Made by a program: the position numbers and the translations under genes. Of a stretch of 64,000 nucleotides of DNA, positions 1-7,284 are shown piece after piece. The DNA is from Actinospica sp035493475. Lineage in GTDB: Bacteria > Actinomycetota > Actinomycetes > Streptomycetales > Catenulisporaceae. Within the stretch, counting starts at the first letter, position 1. The number at the start of each line of letters is the position of its first letter. The stretch spans positions 1 through 64,000 of the forward strand of contig DATJIF010000056.1 of NCBI GenBank assembly GCA_035493475.1. The letters are read 5' to 3'. The notes beneath the pieces are model-generated. The model was not told the origin of the DNA. It searched no databases and saw only the letters and a list, made by a program, of their open reading frames with translations.

Positions 1-149
1 CCGGAGGCGCCTTTGACGTTGACCTTGACCTTCAGATTGAAACCGCAGGCAGCGCTGCTACGCAACGGGTGGGAGGGTGGGCAAACGCAAACCAGGGCAG
101 CGGAGCAAAGCGACGCACCCGCAGCCGAACAGCGAACAGCAGGCTGGGC
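1..149. other. Left-edge non-coding or unassignable stretch
   Basis: No gene can be supported here. The bases precede the stop codon of the minus-strand kinase gene. A short open reading on the minus strand, ending in a Lys/Val-rich stretch (KVKVNVKGAS), runs off the left edge and could be the start of another gene. It is too short to judge, and I see no convincing ribosome-binding site. Confidence 0.3.
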
Positions 150-2270
150 TTAGCGGGTGGAGACTGTTAGGGCGCTGCGGAGTAGGCGGCCTTGGTGGCC
201 GCGCCAGAGGAAGGGGCCTTCGTCCTGCTTGGGCCAGAGTAGGTAGTGCATGCTGCCTAAGACGGTGGGGGCGCGGCCGTGGCGGTACGCGAGTTTTGCG
301 GATTGGCCGCCGTCTAGGTGGTGTGTGGCCTCGGGGTCTAGGCCGTCGGCTTCCAGGATGCGGGCGGTTTCGGAGCAGGAGACGCCTTGGAAGTCGTGGG
401 TCAGCGGGGCGCCGTCTAGGACGCGGACTCTCAGTACATCGTCGGTCAGGCTGATCAGGGTTCGGGCGTAGCGGGCGCCTGGCAGGAATGGGGAGAGGCC
501 TAGCGAGTCGTCGTAGCCGGCTAGGGCGTCGCCTCGTCCGGCGGCGGCTGCGCTGGGGCCGATGGAGAAGCCTGATTCGATGTCGGCGGCGTGTAGGTCG
601 TCGATGGTGAGGATTTCGACCTTGTCGCCGGGGCGGACGTCGGCCAGGGTCTTGGCCGTGCCGCGCAGGATGAAGGAGGCTTCGAAGAGGTCTGCGCCGC
701 CGCCTGGGTGTAGGGAGCTGACTACGTTGTGGGTGATGACTAGGTCGATGGTGTCGGCGTCGGCGATTGGGGTTCGGTTGGTGTGGCGGTCTACGGCTCG
801 TAGTAGGGCTACGCGCTTGGCTTTGGTGTATTCGACGTGGCAGTTTGCGGCGCCGTAGATGGTGAGGCCTTCTACGGGCGCGGGGAGTTTTGAGCCGGTC
901 CAGGTGTGGGTGCGGGCGCCTATGCGGAGAGTGCCGTGGGCGGCTAGTTGGCGGAGTTGTGCGGTGCCGTCTTGGCCGACGATTAGGGCTGGCTTTGTGA
1001 TCGTGGGCAGGGAGACCGTCTTGCCGTCGCGGGCGCAGAAGTCTAGGCAGAATTCTGCTGGCTCGTAGTCGATGTCGTCGGAGATGAAGGAGAACGAGCC
1101 GGTTACTGCGGCGATCGTTGTCGGGGCTGCTTCGAGTACGCCTGGGAGGTGGAAGCCTGATGTCGCGCTGTGCACGTTTAGGCGGGCGCGTTTTGTGTCC
1201 ACGGTGAGCTCGAAGGAGTTGGTGAAGCGGTCGCCGTCGTCTAGTTCGATGGTGCGGGCGGAGAAGGTCACGCCAGGGGTCACGGCGAGCGTGTAGGGGC
1301 TCAAACGGATGGCAAACGGGGTCTGGTCCTTGGAGATGGACTCGACGGCTAGGCGGCGGGTGCCGAATGCTCCGTGCACGTCTACGAACTCGTCATCGTG
1401 GGCGACGTACTTCAGGTCGGGCACGCGTGTTGGGGGGATTGTGGCCGGAGCCTTCGTGGTGAGGGCGGCGGGGAGTGTGCCTAGGGCGGCTCGTAGGGCG
1501 GCGCCGTCGGGGTAGCGTTGCGCGGGGGTGGGGTGTAGGCAGCGGGCTACGATGCGGGCCAGTGGCTCAGGGGTGTCGGGGGGTAGTGGCGCGTCTAGTT
1601 CGGCGGTGCCGGTCAGAGCGTGGTGGGTCAGGATGCCGGCGCAGTAGACGTCGCTGGGTGGGAGCACCATCGTGCCGCGTGTGTGTTCGGGGCTGAGGTA
1701 GCCCTTGGTACCTACACAGTGTGCGTCGGCGGGGTCCGGTTCGCCTAGCCGGTATGCGAGGCCGGGGTCCATGACGCAGTAGGTGCCGTCGGTGCGTCTC
1801 CGTACGTTGACCGGGTTGAGGTCGCGGTGTACGTAGCCTGCGTCGTGTAGGGCGGCTAGGGCCTCGGATAGGTGTGTGAGCAGGAGGGCGGCTTCTGCGG
1901 GAGGCCACGGCGTGCCTAGGAGTTTGTCTAGGTCCTCGCCGTCTAGGAGTTCCTCTATCCACGCCACGCCGTAGGGCAGTACGCCGCCGTAGTGCAGTTC
2001 CTTGAGGTTGCTGAGGAGGCGAACTACGTGCGGGGAGTCGACAGCTCTGAGCACGTCTGTTTCGCGGGTGGCGCGTTCCAGGGCTACCGCGTAGGCGGGG
2101 CCGGGTGGGACGAGCAGGGCTTTGACCGCGACGTGCCGGCCCGCGTGCAGGGCGCGCAGTACGAACTTCTGCCCGCCCTGCGCGATCGGCACGAGCTCGG
2201 TCACGCCCAGCGACGCCGCCAGGTCCGCGAAGACGGCTTGGGGCGAACCCGGCATCGGCGTGCTGCTCAT
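150..2270 (-). CDS. Serine/threonine protein kinase with a large unassigned C-terminal region
   Basis: 706 aa. Residues about 20-270 form a Hanks-type kinase domain. The ATP-binding Lys is in HVAVK (Lys50), the catalytic loop is HRDLNPVN (Asp150, Asn155), and the Mg-binding Asp lies in DPG rather than DFG (Asp168). The catalytic residues are therefore present and the enzyme is probably active. Residues about 290-706 match no family I recognise; they contain no transmembrane helix or PASTA repeat, so this is not a PknB-type sensor. The gene starts 15 bases after a WXG100-like gene and is probably the last gene of that operon, suggesting a role in controlling secretion. Codon use is odd: I count about 30 in-frame CTA leucine codons between 168 and 1946, a codon that is rare in the neighbouring genes. 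This suggests a different origin or an unusual translational constraint. Confidence 0.85.
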   Translation of the reverse strand: MSSTPMPGSPQAVFADLAASLGVTELVPIAQGGQKFVLRALHAGRHVAVKALLVPPGPAYAVALERATRETDVLRAVDSPHVVRLLSNLKELHYGGVLPYGVAWIEELLDGEDLDKLLGTPWPPAEAALLLTHLSEALAALHDAGYVHRDLNPVNVRRRTDGTYCVMDPGLAYRLGEPDPADAHCVGTKGYLSPEHTRGTMVLPPSDVYCAGILTHHALTGTAELDAPLPPDTPEPLARIVARCLHPTPAQRYPDGAALRAALGTLPAALTTKAPATIPPTRVPDLKYVAHDDEFVDVHGAFGTRRLAVESISKDQTPFAIRLSPYTLAVTPGVTFSARTIELDDGDRFTNSFELTVDTKRARLNVHSATSGFHLPGVLEAAPTTIAAVTGSFSFISDDIDYEPAEFCLDFCARDGKTVSLPTITKPALIVGQDGTAQLRQLAAHGTLRIGARTHTWTGSKLPAPVEGLTIYGAANCHVEYTKAKRVALLRAVDRHTNRTPIADADTIDLVITHNVVSSLHPGGGADLFEASFILRGTAKTLADVRPGDKVEILTIDDLHAADIESGFSIGPSAAAAGRGDALAGYDDSLGLSPFLPGARYARTLISLTDDVLRVRVLDGAPLTHDFQGVSCSETARILEADGLDPEATHHLDGGQSAKLAYRHGRAPTVLGSMHYLLWPKQDEGPFLWRGHQGRLLRSALTVSTR

Positions 2271-2285
2271 GCTCGGCGGTCCGGC

Positions 2286-2603
2286 TCAGCTGCTGGACGG
2301 GTGCAGGACGTTGTAGGCCAGCTTGCCGTCCATCGACTGCAGGTTCGACACCAGGCTGTTGAACATGCTCGCGAAGCTGTTGATCGCCTGCACGCACTGC
2401 ACGGCCGAGGTGTTGAACTGCTCGTACTGGCTCCAGATCGCGGGACTGGTCTGCATCATGTACAGGCCGCCGCCGTCCTTGAGCAGCGAGTCCACCTTGT
2501 TGTACAGGGTGGTCAGCTCGGGCGAGATGGTGTTGTTGGCCGCGTTGTTCAGCAGCGCGGCGGCCTGGGAGATGTCGTCGTAATTGATATCGATGTCGGG
2601 CAC
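2286..2603 (-). CDS. WXG100-like small helical protein
   Basis: 105 aa, the size of an ESX/WXG100 protein, with a GTG start at 2603 and a GAAAGG Shine-Dalgarno-like run upstream. The frame is open further upstream, but that part is only a shadow of the neighbouring gene; the protein proper begins VPDIDINYDD. Two predicted amphipathic helices (about 10-45 and 56-98) flank a turn containing Trp57. The canonical W-x-G is degenerate (W-S-Q), so the call rests on size, helical pattern and context. ESX-type proteins are exported as helical hairpin dimers by type VII secretion. It sits between a longer ESX-like gene and the kinase gene on the same strand. Confidence 0.6.
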   Translation of the reverse strand: MPDIDINYDDISQAAALLNNAANNTISPELTTLYNKVDSLLKDGGGLYMMQTSPAIWSQYEQFNTSAVQCVQAINSFASMFNSLVSNLQSMDGKLAYNVLHPSSS

Positions 2604-2650
2604 GGGGGCTGTCTGCCTTTCGGTTCGGTGCGAGGAGGTCGGGTGGTGGT

Positions 2651-3583
2651 CTAGTCGACGAAGGGGGCGGCGTCGGGGCCGCTGTCGCCGTTGTCGCCGG
2701 ACTGGTCGCTGGCCGGGGTGGTGTCGACCCACTTGGACTTCCAGTCGGCCCGGGTGTACGTGGTCGTGGTGCCGTCGCTGTTGACGTCGGTCATGTTGCC
2801 CTTGCCGCCGGTGTCCGTGGTGGTGGTCACGGTGTCCGTGGAGCCGTCCGGGTTGTTGATGACCTGCGTCGTGTTCTGCGTCGGGGAGCCGTTGCCCCAG
2901 CCCTGGTCGGCCTGGAAGGTGGTGGTCTCCTTGTACGTCATGCCGTTGACGGTGACGGTCGTCGTCTCGGAGGCGAACACGACGTTGGCCGCGTGGGTGG
3001 CCTTGTCGTCGGACGGGACGTTGGTGTCCGTCTGCGTGGTGAAGGTGGTGGTCGCGTTGTTGCTCGAGTTCGCGCCGTACGCGCCGTTGGCCAGGCTGTA
3101 CGGGCTGGTCGGGGCGGTCGGCTGGGGCTCGGTGAACGTCTTGCCCGCGGCCTCGGCGTCGGCCTTGTCCTTGTACCACTGGTCCAGCGCGAGCGGGTCG
3201 CGCAGCACGGCGGACATCGCGGAGCTCATGTTGAGGCCGGCCGCCTGCGAGGCGTCGGTCTCCATGAAGCTGTCGGCGACGCCCTTGAAGTACCCGCCCA
3301 TCTTGTTGAGCGAGTCCATCGCGTTGCCCATGTCCCGGCCCCACGAGCCGTAGAACCGGCCGAGGGCGCGGTACAGGCCGCCGCCCGGGCCGAGTTCGAG
3401 GTTGTTCTCGTTGTTCTGCCCGGGCACGGTGTACGTCTCGCCGCCGCGGTACACCGCGTGCGCCGCGTTCTTGATCTTGTCGATCTGGGGCGAGAGCGCG
3501 GTGATGTCCGTCGCCGCCTGGTTCAGCAGGCTGTAGTCGATGACGAGATTCTTGTAGTTGTAGGTGCTGCCGTCGCTGCTCAT
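2651..3583 (-). CDS. ESX/WXG100-like protein with a Thr/Asn-rich C-terminal tail
   Basis: 310 aa. Residues about 10-125 resemble a WXG100-type helical hairpin, with a turn-like W-G (Trp81-Gly82 in FYGSWGRDMG) and amphipathic helices on both sides. After about residue 150 the protein becomes low-complexity, rich in Thr, Asn, Asp and Gly, and ends in an acidic segment. There is no signal peptide or membrane helix, as expected for a T7SS substrate. The gene lies 33 bases downstream of the LAL regulator and 47 bases upstream of the small WXG100-like gene. It could pair with that protein. Family membership is inferred from architecture and context, not from a strict motif. Confidence 0.55.
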   Translation of the reverse strand: MSSDGSTYNYKNLVIDYSLLNQAATDITALSPQIDKIKNAAHAVYRGGETYTVPGQNNENNLELGPGGGLYRALGRFYGSWGRDMGNAMDSLNKMGGYFKGVADSFMETDASQAAGLNMSSAMSAVLRDPLALDQWYKDKADAEAAGKTFTEPQPTAPTSPYSLANGAYGANSSNNATTTFTTQTDTNVPSDDKATHAANVVFASETTTVTVNGMTYKETTTFQADQGWGNGSPTQNTTQVINNPDGSTDTVTTTTDTGGKGNMTDVNSDGTTTTYTRADWKSKWVDTTPASDQSGDNGDSGPDAAPFVD

Positions 3584-3616
3584 CGCACAGGGGTACGCGG
3601 GCGGTCGGCGGATCGT

Positions 3617-6484
3617 TCAGTGTTCGGTCGCGAACCGCGCGATCTCCCGGCGGGACTGGGCGCCGAGCTTGCCGAGGATGTGCGAGACGTGGGTCTGCAC
3701 GGTGCGCCGGGACAGCAGCAGCCGGGCCGCGATGTCAGGGTTCGACATCCCGGTGGCGGCGAGTTCGGCCACCCGCAGTTCGGTGTCGGTCAGCGCCGCC
3801 CAGCCGTGCCGGGGACGCTGTCGTGGCCCGCGCACGCCGAGCCGCACGCCGTATCGGCGCAGCCGGGCCGCGGCACGCTGTCCCGGCCAGGAGGCGTCGA
3901 GCCCGGTGTAGACGGCGAGCGCGGCGGCCAATTCCGTGCGCGCTCCCTCGATGTCGCCTTGCACGGCCTGCAACTCGGCCGCGTCCTCCAGCGCGTTGCC
4001 GAGCTCCATCGGACGGTGCGCGACCCGGAAGTAGTCGGCGGCGGCGAGGACGGGCGCCGGGTCCTGGTCGATCTGGCCGCGGCACCAGCCGTACATGGCC
4101 TCCTTGTAGGCGATGGGTTCGAGCTCGTATTCCTCCTTGGCGGCGTCGGCGGCCTCGCGGGCGAGCTCGATGTCCCCGGCCGAGAGGGCCGCGCGCACGA
4201 GGTACGGCAGGAAGTCGGCGCGCGCCTCGTGGAAGCGCGGCTGGTCCGGATCGACGAGCACGCGCAGGATCTCGGCAGCGTCGCCGAGCCGTCCGGCGCG
4301 CTCGGCTTCGAGGGCGCGCGCCGCGATGCCGGGTAGTAGCGAGGCGGCCCAGTCCACGTCGCCCGCCTCGTCCAACGCACGCAGTTCCCCGGTCAGCGCG
4401 TCGGCGTCGTCGCGGTGCACGGCGATCAGCGCGCACATGCCGTGGTAGAGCACCGGCACGTCCACGAAGGACTCCAGGTCGTCGATCGCGCCGAGTTCGA
4501 CGAGCGCGTCGTCCCACTCGCCCCGGTTGAACGACGCAGTGCCGATGTGCAGTCGCAGCAGGTTGATGCGCGTGGTGCCGGTCCGTTCGCTGATCGCGGC
4601 GGCGCGACGCAGCGAGGCGAGCGATTCCTCTTGGCGGTCGAGGATGTCGAGCACGGTCGCGCGGTTGGTCAATATCAGTGTGCGCAGGTCGTCGAGCCGG
4701 GCGTCACCTTCGATCACGTCGAGGGCTCGGTCCATCCGGGCCAGCGCGCCGACCTGGTCGCCTTCGGTGACGCTGCGCAGCGAGAGCGGGTGGAGCGCGT
4801 ACCCGATGGTGAGCGGATCGTTCAGCTCCTCGCCGAGGCGCAGCGCTTCTTCGGCGGCCGCACGTGCGTCGGCGGGCTCTGCGGTGCGGTTGAAGACCAT
4901 GGCGCGGACCACGGAGAGCCGTGCGGCCCACAGCGGGCTGAGGGTCTTCGAGGCCTCGGTGACGAAGGTGAGGGCGTCGTCGTAGCGGGCCACGCGGAGT
5001 AGCACCTGCGCGAGGATCCACGAGGCGTACCCGTGGCGCTCCGGTTCGGCGGCGTCCGCGGCCGCGAGGATGTCTCGGGCCAGCTGCTCGGCTTCTTCGT
5101 AGCGGCCGGTCAGGAAGAGGACGGCCGCGAGCTGGTCTTCGAGGTGCTCGGCACGCGCGTCCACGGCGCCTCCGGTGTGTGCGAGCGCGTGCTCGAACAG
5201 CTCGACGGCGATGGAAGGGGCGAGGTAGGCAAGCGATTCGGCGTTGTCGACGAGCCAGTCGAGTTCCCATCCGTCCGCCGCGTCGAGGGCACGCAGCACC
5301 GCTTCGGCCGTGCGCTCGACTGCCGCGCCGGACCTGATGAGCTGGAGCGCGGCGTCGCGGTACATGGCGATCCGCAGCGCCTCGGGCATCGACTCGAACA
5401 GCGCCTGACGGATCAGCCCGTGGCGGAAGCGGACGGCGGGGCCGATCTGCTCGACCACGCCGGTTTCGATTGCTTCGAGCAGCATCGGCTCGACCTCGGC
5501 CACGGGGAGCCCGGCGAGCGCGGAGACCTGTTCGGCGGTGACTTCGACGCCCTGGAGCGCGGCCGCTTGCAGTACGTTGCGACATTGCGGGCTCAGGAAC
5601 TCGAGGCGGTCCGCGATCGCCCCGGCGAGCGACGCGACGGACGGATCCCCAGGCTCGGTGGCGACGAGTTCGACGGCTCCGTCAGTGGCACGCAGCTGTC
5701 CAGAGCGGCCGAGTGCGTCGACGATCTCCCTGACATAAAGCGGGTTCCCGGCCGCCGATTCCAGCATCGTGCCGAATGCGGGTCCTGGTTCGCCCCCGGC
5801 CAGCCGTGCGGCGAGCTGGGCGACTTCTTCTTTCCCGAGCGGATCGAGCGTGAGGACGGTTCCGTGCTTGGCGGCGGCGAGTTCCGCGCGTAGTTCCGCG
5901 AGCCCGGTCGGACGTGGCGACGGTCGGCACAGTCCTATGAGCAGGAGCGGCAGCTGCGCGGTCGCTCGGCTGAGCTGTGTCCACAGTTGGAGGCTGGCGT
6001 CGTCGGCCCACTGGAGGTCGTCGACCGCGAGTAGCACCGGGCTGCGTGCACAGAGCCGGTCCACCAGCTCAGCGAGGCTTTCGATCGCGGCGGTGGCGCC
6101 ATCGCCTGAGGCGACCGCGGGTTGGCGCGCGGCGGTCGGCTCACGCTTGGCCAGTGCCCGCGCGGCCCGCGCCCGATCAGGATCCGCCGCGCCCTCAGCG
6201 ACTCCGAGCGCGGCCACCAGCACCGACAGCGGGAAGCGGCGCCCGAGTTCGTCGCATCCGCCGCGCAGCACCTCGATGTGCGTGTTCTGATCCCCGTTCC
6301 GCTCCAGCGTGCCGAGCACCGCGGCGGCGAGCGCCGACTTGCCGATGCCCGGCTCCCCCTCGATCAGCACCGAGCGCCCCCGCCCGTCGGCCACGTCCGC
6401 CAGAGCCTCGGCCAGCACGGTCCGTTCGCCGCCCCGGCCTATCATGAAATCGTCAGAGTTCTTACCCGGGTATTCAGTCGCCAC
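3617..6484 (-). CDS. LuxR-family ATP-binding transcriptional regulator (LAL type)
   Basis: 955 aa, the usual length of large LAL regulators. Walker A is GEPGIGKS at residues 43-50; Walker B is LLAVDDLQWADD (Asp155-Asp156). A long TPR-like helical middle (about 350-850) follows. The C-terminal 65 residues are a LuxR/GerE helix-turn-helix (LTDTELRVAELAATGMSNPD then RRTVQTHVSHILGKLG). Such proteins are ATP-dependent activators, often pathway-specific in actinomycetes. It starts 10 bases downstream of the ECF sigma gene and 33 bases upstream of the ESX-like gene, so it is probably co-transcribed with both and may regulate the secretion genes. Met14 is a possible alternative start, giving MIGRGGER. 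Confidence 0.9.
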   Translation of the reverse strand: MATEYPGKNSDDFMIGRGGERTVLAEALADVADGRGRSVLIEGEPGIGKSALAAAVLGTLERNGDQNTHIEVLRGGCDELGRRFPLSVLVAALGVAEGAADPDRARAARALAKREPTAARQPAVASGDGATAAIESLAELVDRLCARSPVLLAVDDLQWADDASLQLWTQLSRATAQLPLLLIGLCRPSPRPTGLAELRAELAAAKHGTVLTLDPLGKEEVAQLAARLAGGEPGPAFGTMLESAAGNPLYVREIVDALGRSGQLRATDGAVELVATEPGDPSVASLAGAIADRLEFLSPQCRNVLQAAALQGVEVTAEQVSALAGLPVAEVEPMLLEAIETGVVEQIGPAVRFRHGLIRQALFESMPEALRIAMYRDAALQLIRSGAAVERTAEAVLRALDAADGWELDWLVDNAESLAYLAPSIAVELFEHALAHTGGAVDARAEHLEDQLAAVLFLTGRYEEAEQLARDILAAADAAEPERHGYASWILAQVLLRVARYDDALTFVTEASKTLSPLWAARLSVVRAMVFNRTAEPADARAAAEEALRLGEELNDPLTIGYALHPLSLRSVTEGDQVGALARMDRALDVIEGDARLDDLRTLILTNRATVLDILDRQEESLASLRRAAAISERTGTTRINLLRLHIGTASFNRGEWDDALVELGAIDDLESFVDVPVLYHGMCALIAVHRDDADALTGELRALDEAGDVDWAASLLPGIAARALEAERAGRLGDAAEILRVLVDPDQPRFHEARADFLPYLVRAALSAGDIELAREAADAAKEEYELEPIAYKEAMYGWCRGQIDQDPAPVLAAADYFRVAHRPMELGNALEDAAELQAVQGDIEGARTELAAALAVYTGLDASWPGQRAAARLRRYGVRLGVRGPRQRPRHGWAALTDTELRVAELAATGMSNPDIAARLLLSRRTVQTHVSHILGKLGAQSRREIARFATEH

Positions 6485-6494
6485 TGGAGGAATG

Positions 6495-7175
6495 CTAGGT
6501 GCAGGCGCCTTCGCATTCGACCCCGGGGGCGCAGCGGCCGACGCAGCCGACCACCGCCCGTACCGCGCGCAGGCCGTGGTGCAGCCGCGACTTCACGGTC
6601 CCCTCGGGCACGCCGAGCGCGGCGGCGGCCTCCGGGACGGTGCGGTCCATCAGGTAGACCTGTACCAGGGCACTGCGATGGACCTCGCTGAGCTCGCGCA
6701 GCGCGCCGACCACGGTCGCGCGGTCCAGCAGCTGCTCGTAGGGCTCGCCGGGTTCGACGGCCTCGTCCAGCGAGTCGGGCTCGGTCTCCGGCGGGCGCAC
6801 CACCCGGGCCCGGAAGCGGTCGATCGCGATGCGCCTGGCCACGGTGAACAGCCAGGGGCGCAGCGTCTGCGGGTCGGCGTTGAGGGTCTCCAGGTGCCGC
6901 CAGGCGCGCACCATGGTCTCCTGCATCAGGTCCTCGGCGGCCTGCCAGTCCCCGTAGGTCCAGTTCAGCAGGGTGCGCATCAGGGCGGCGGAGTGCAGGT
7001 CATAGATGGTGCGCATGCGGTACGGGGCGTGGGCGTGCGCTCGGGCGGTGGCAGGGGCCTGCTCGAGGCAGGCGGCAGGCGATGCAGGGGTCATCGTCCG
7101 TCTCTTCTCGGAGGGAAGCACCTTCGTGTTCCAAGCTTCAAGCACCCGGTCGGCCGAGACATCCGCCACTTTCAC
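6495..7175 (-). CDS. ECF-type RNA polymerase sigma factor with Cys-rich C-terminal tail
   Basis: 226 aa from a GTG at 7175, preceded by AAAAGG; an internal ATG at 7094 (199 aa) is the alternative. Sigma region 2 spans about residues 60-125 (DWQAAEDLMQETMVRAWRHL then RPWLFTVARRIAIDRFRAR). Region 4 spans about 155-207 (SEVHRSALVQVYLMD then ALGVPEGTVKSRLHHGLRAV). The protein ends in a cysteine cluster, C-x3-C-x5-C-x3-C (Cys211, 215, 221, 225), outside the core fold. That could bind zinc or sense redox state. No anti-sigma gene adjoins it; the next gene, 10 bases downstream, is the LAL regulator. Both probably act in one regulatory cassette. Confidence 0.88.
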   Translation of the reverse strand: MKVADVSADRVLEAWNTKVLPSEKRRTMTPASPAACLEQAPATARAHAHAPYRMRTIYDLHSAALMRTLLNWTYGDWQAAEDLMQETMVRAWRHLETLNADPQTLRPWLFTVARRIAIDRFRARVVRPPETEPDSLDEAVEPGEPYEQLLDRATVVGALRELSEVHRSALVQVYLMDRTVPEAAAALGVPEGTVKSRLHHGLRAVRAVVGCVGRCAPGVECEGACT

Positions 7176-7284
7176 TGACCTTTTCCCGGCCTCGCGTACG
7201 TAATCGATAAGAGACCCTTAAGTCAGCAGACGAATTGCGGGTTTGTTTGCCGGGAGGCGGCGCCGAATTCCGCGGTTGTTCGCT

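Noticed and set aside
1567..2397. Arg/Pro-rich 276-residue open frame antisense-shifted within the kinase gene
   Set aside because: Composition is typical of an out-of-frame reading of high-GC DNA; the overlapping kinase frame has clear catalytic motifs.
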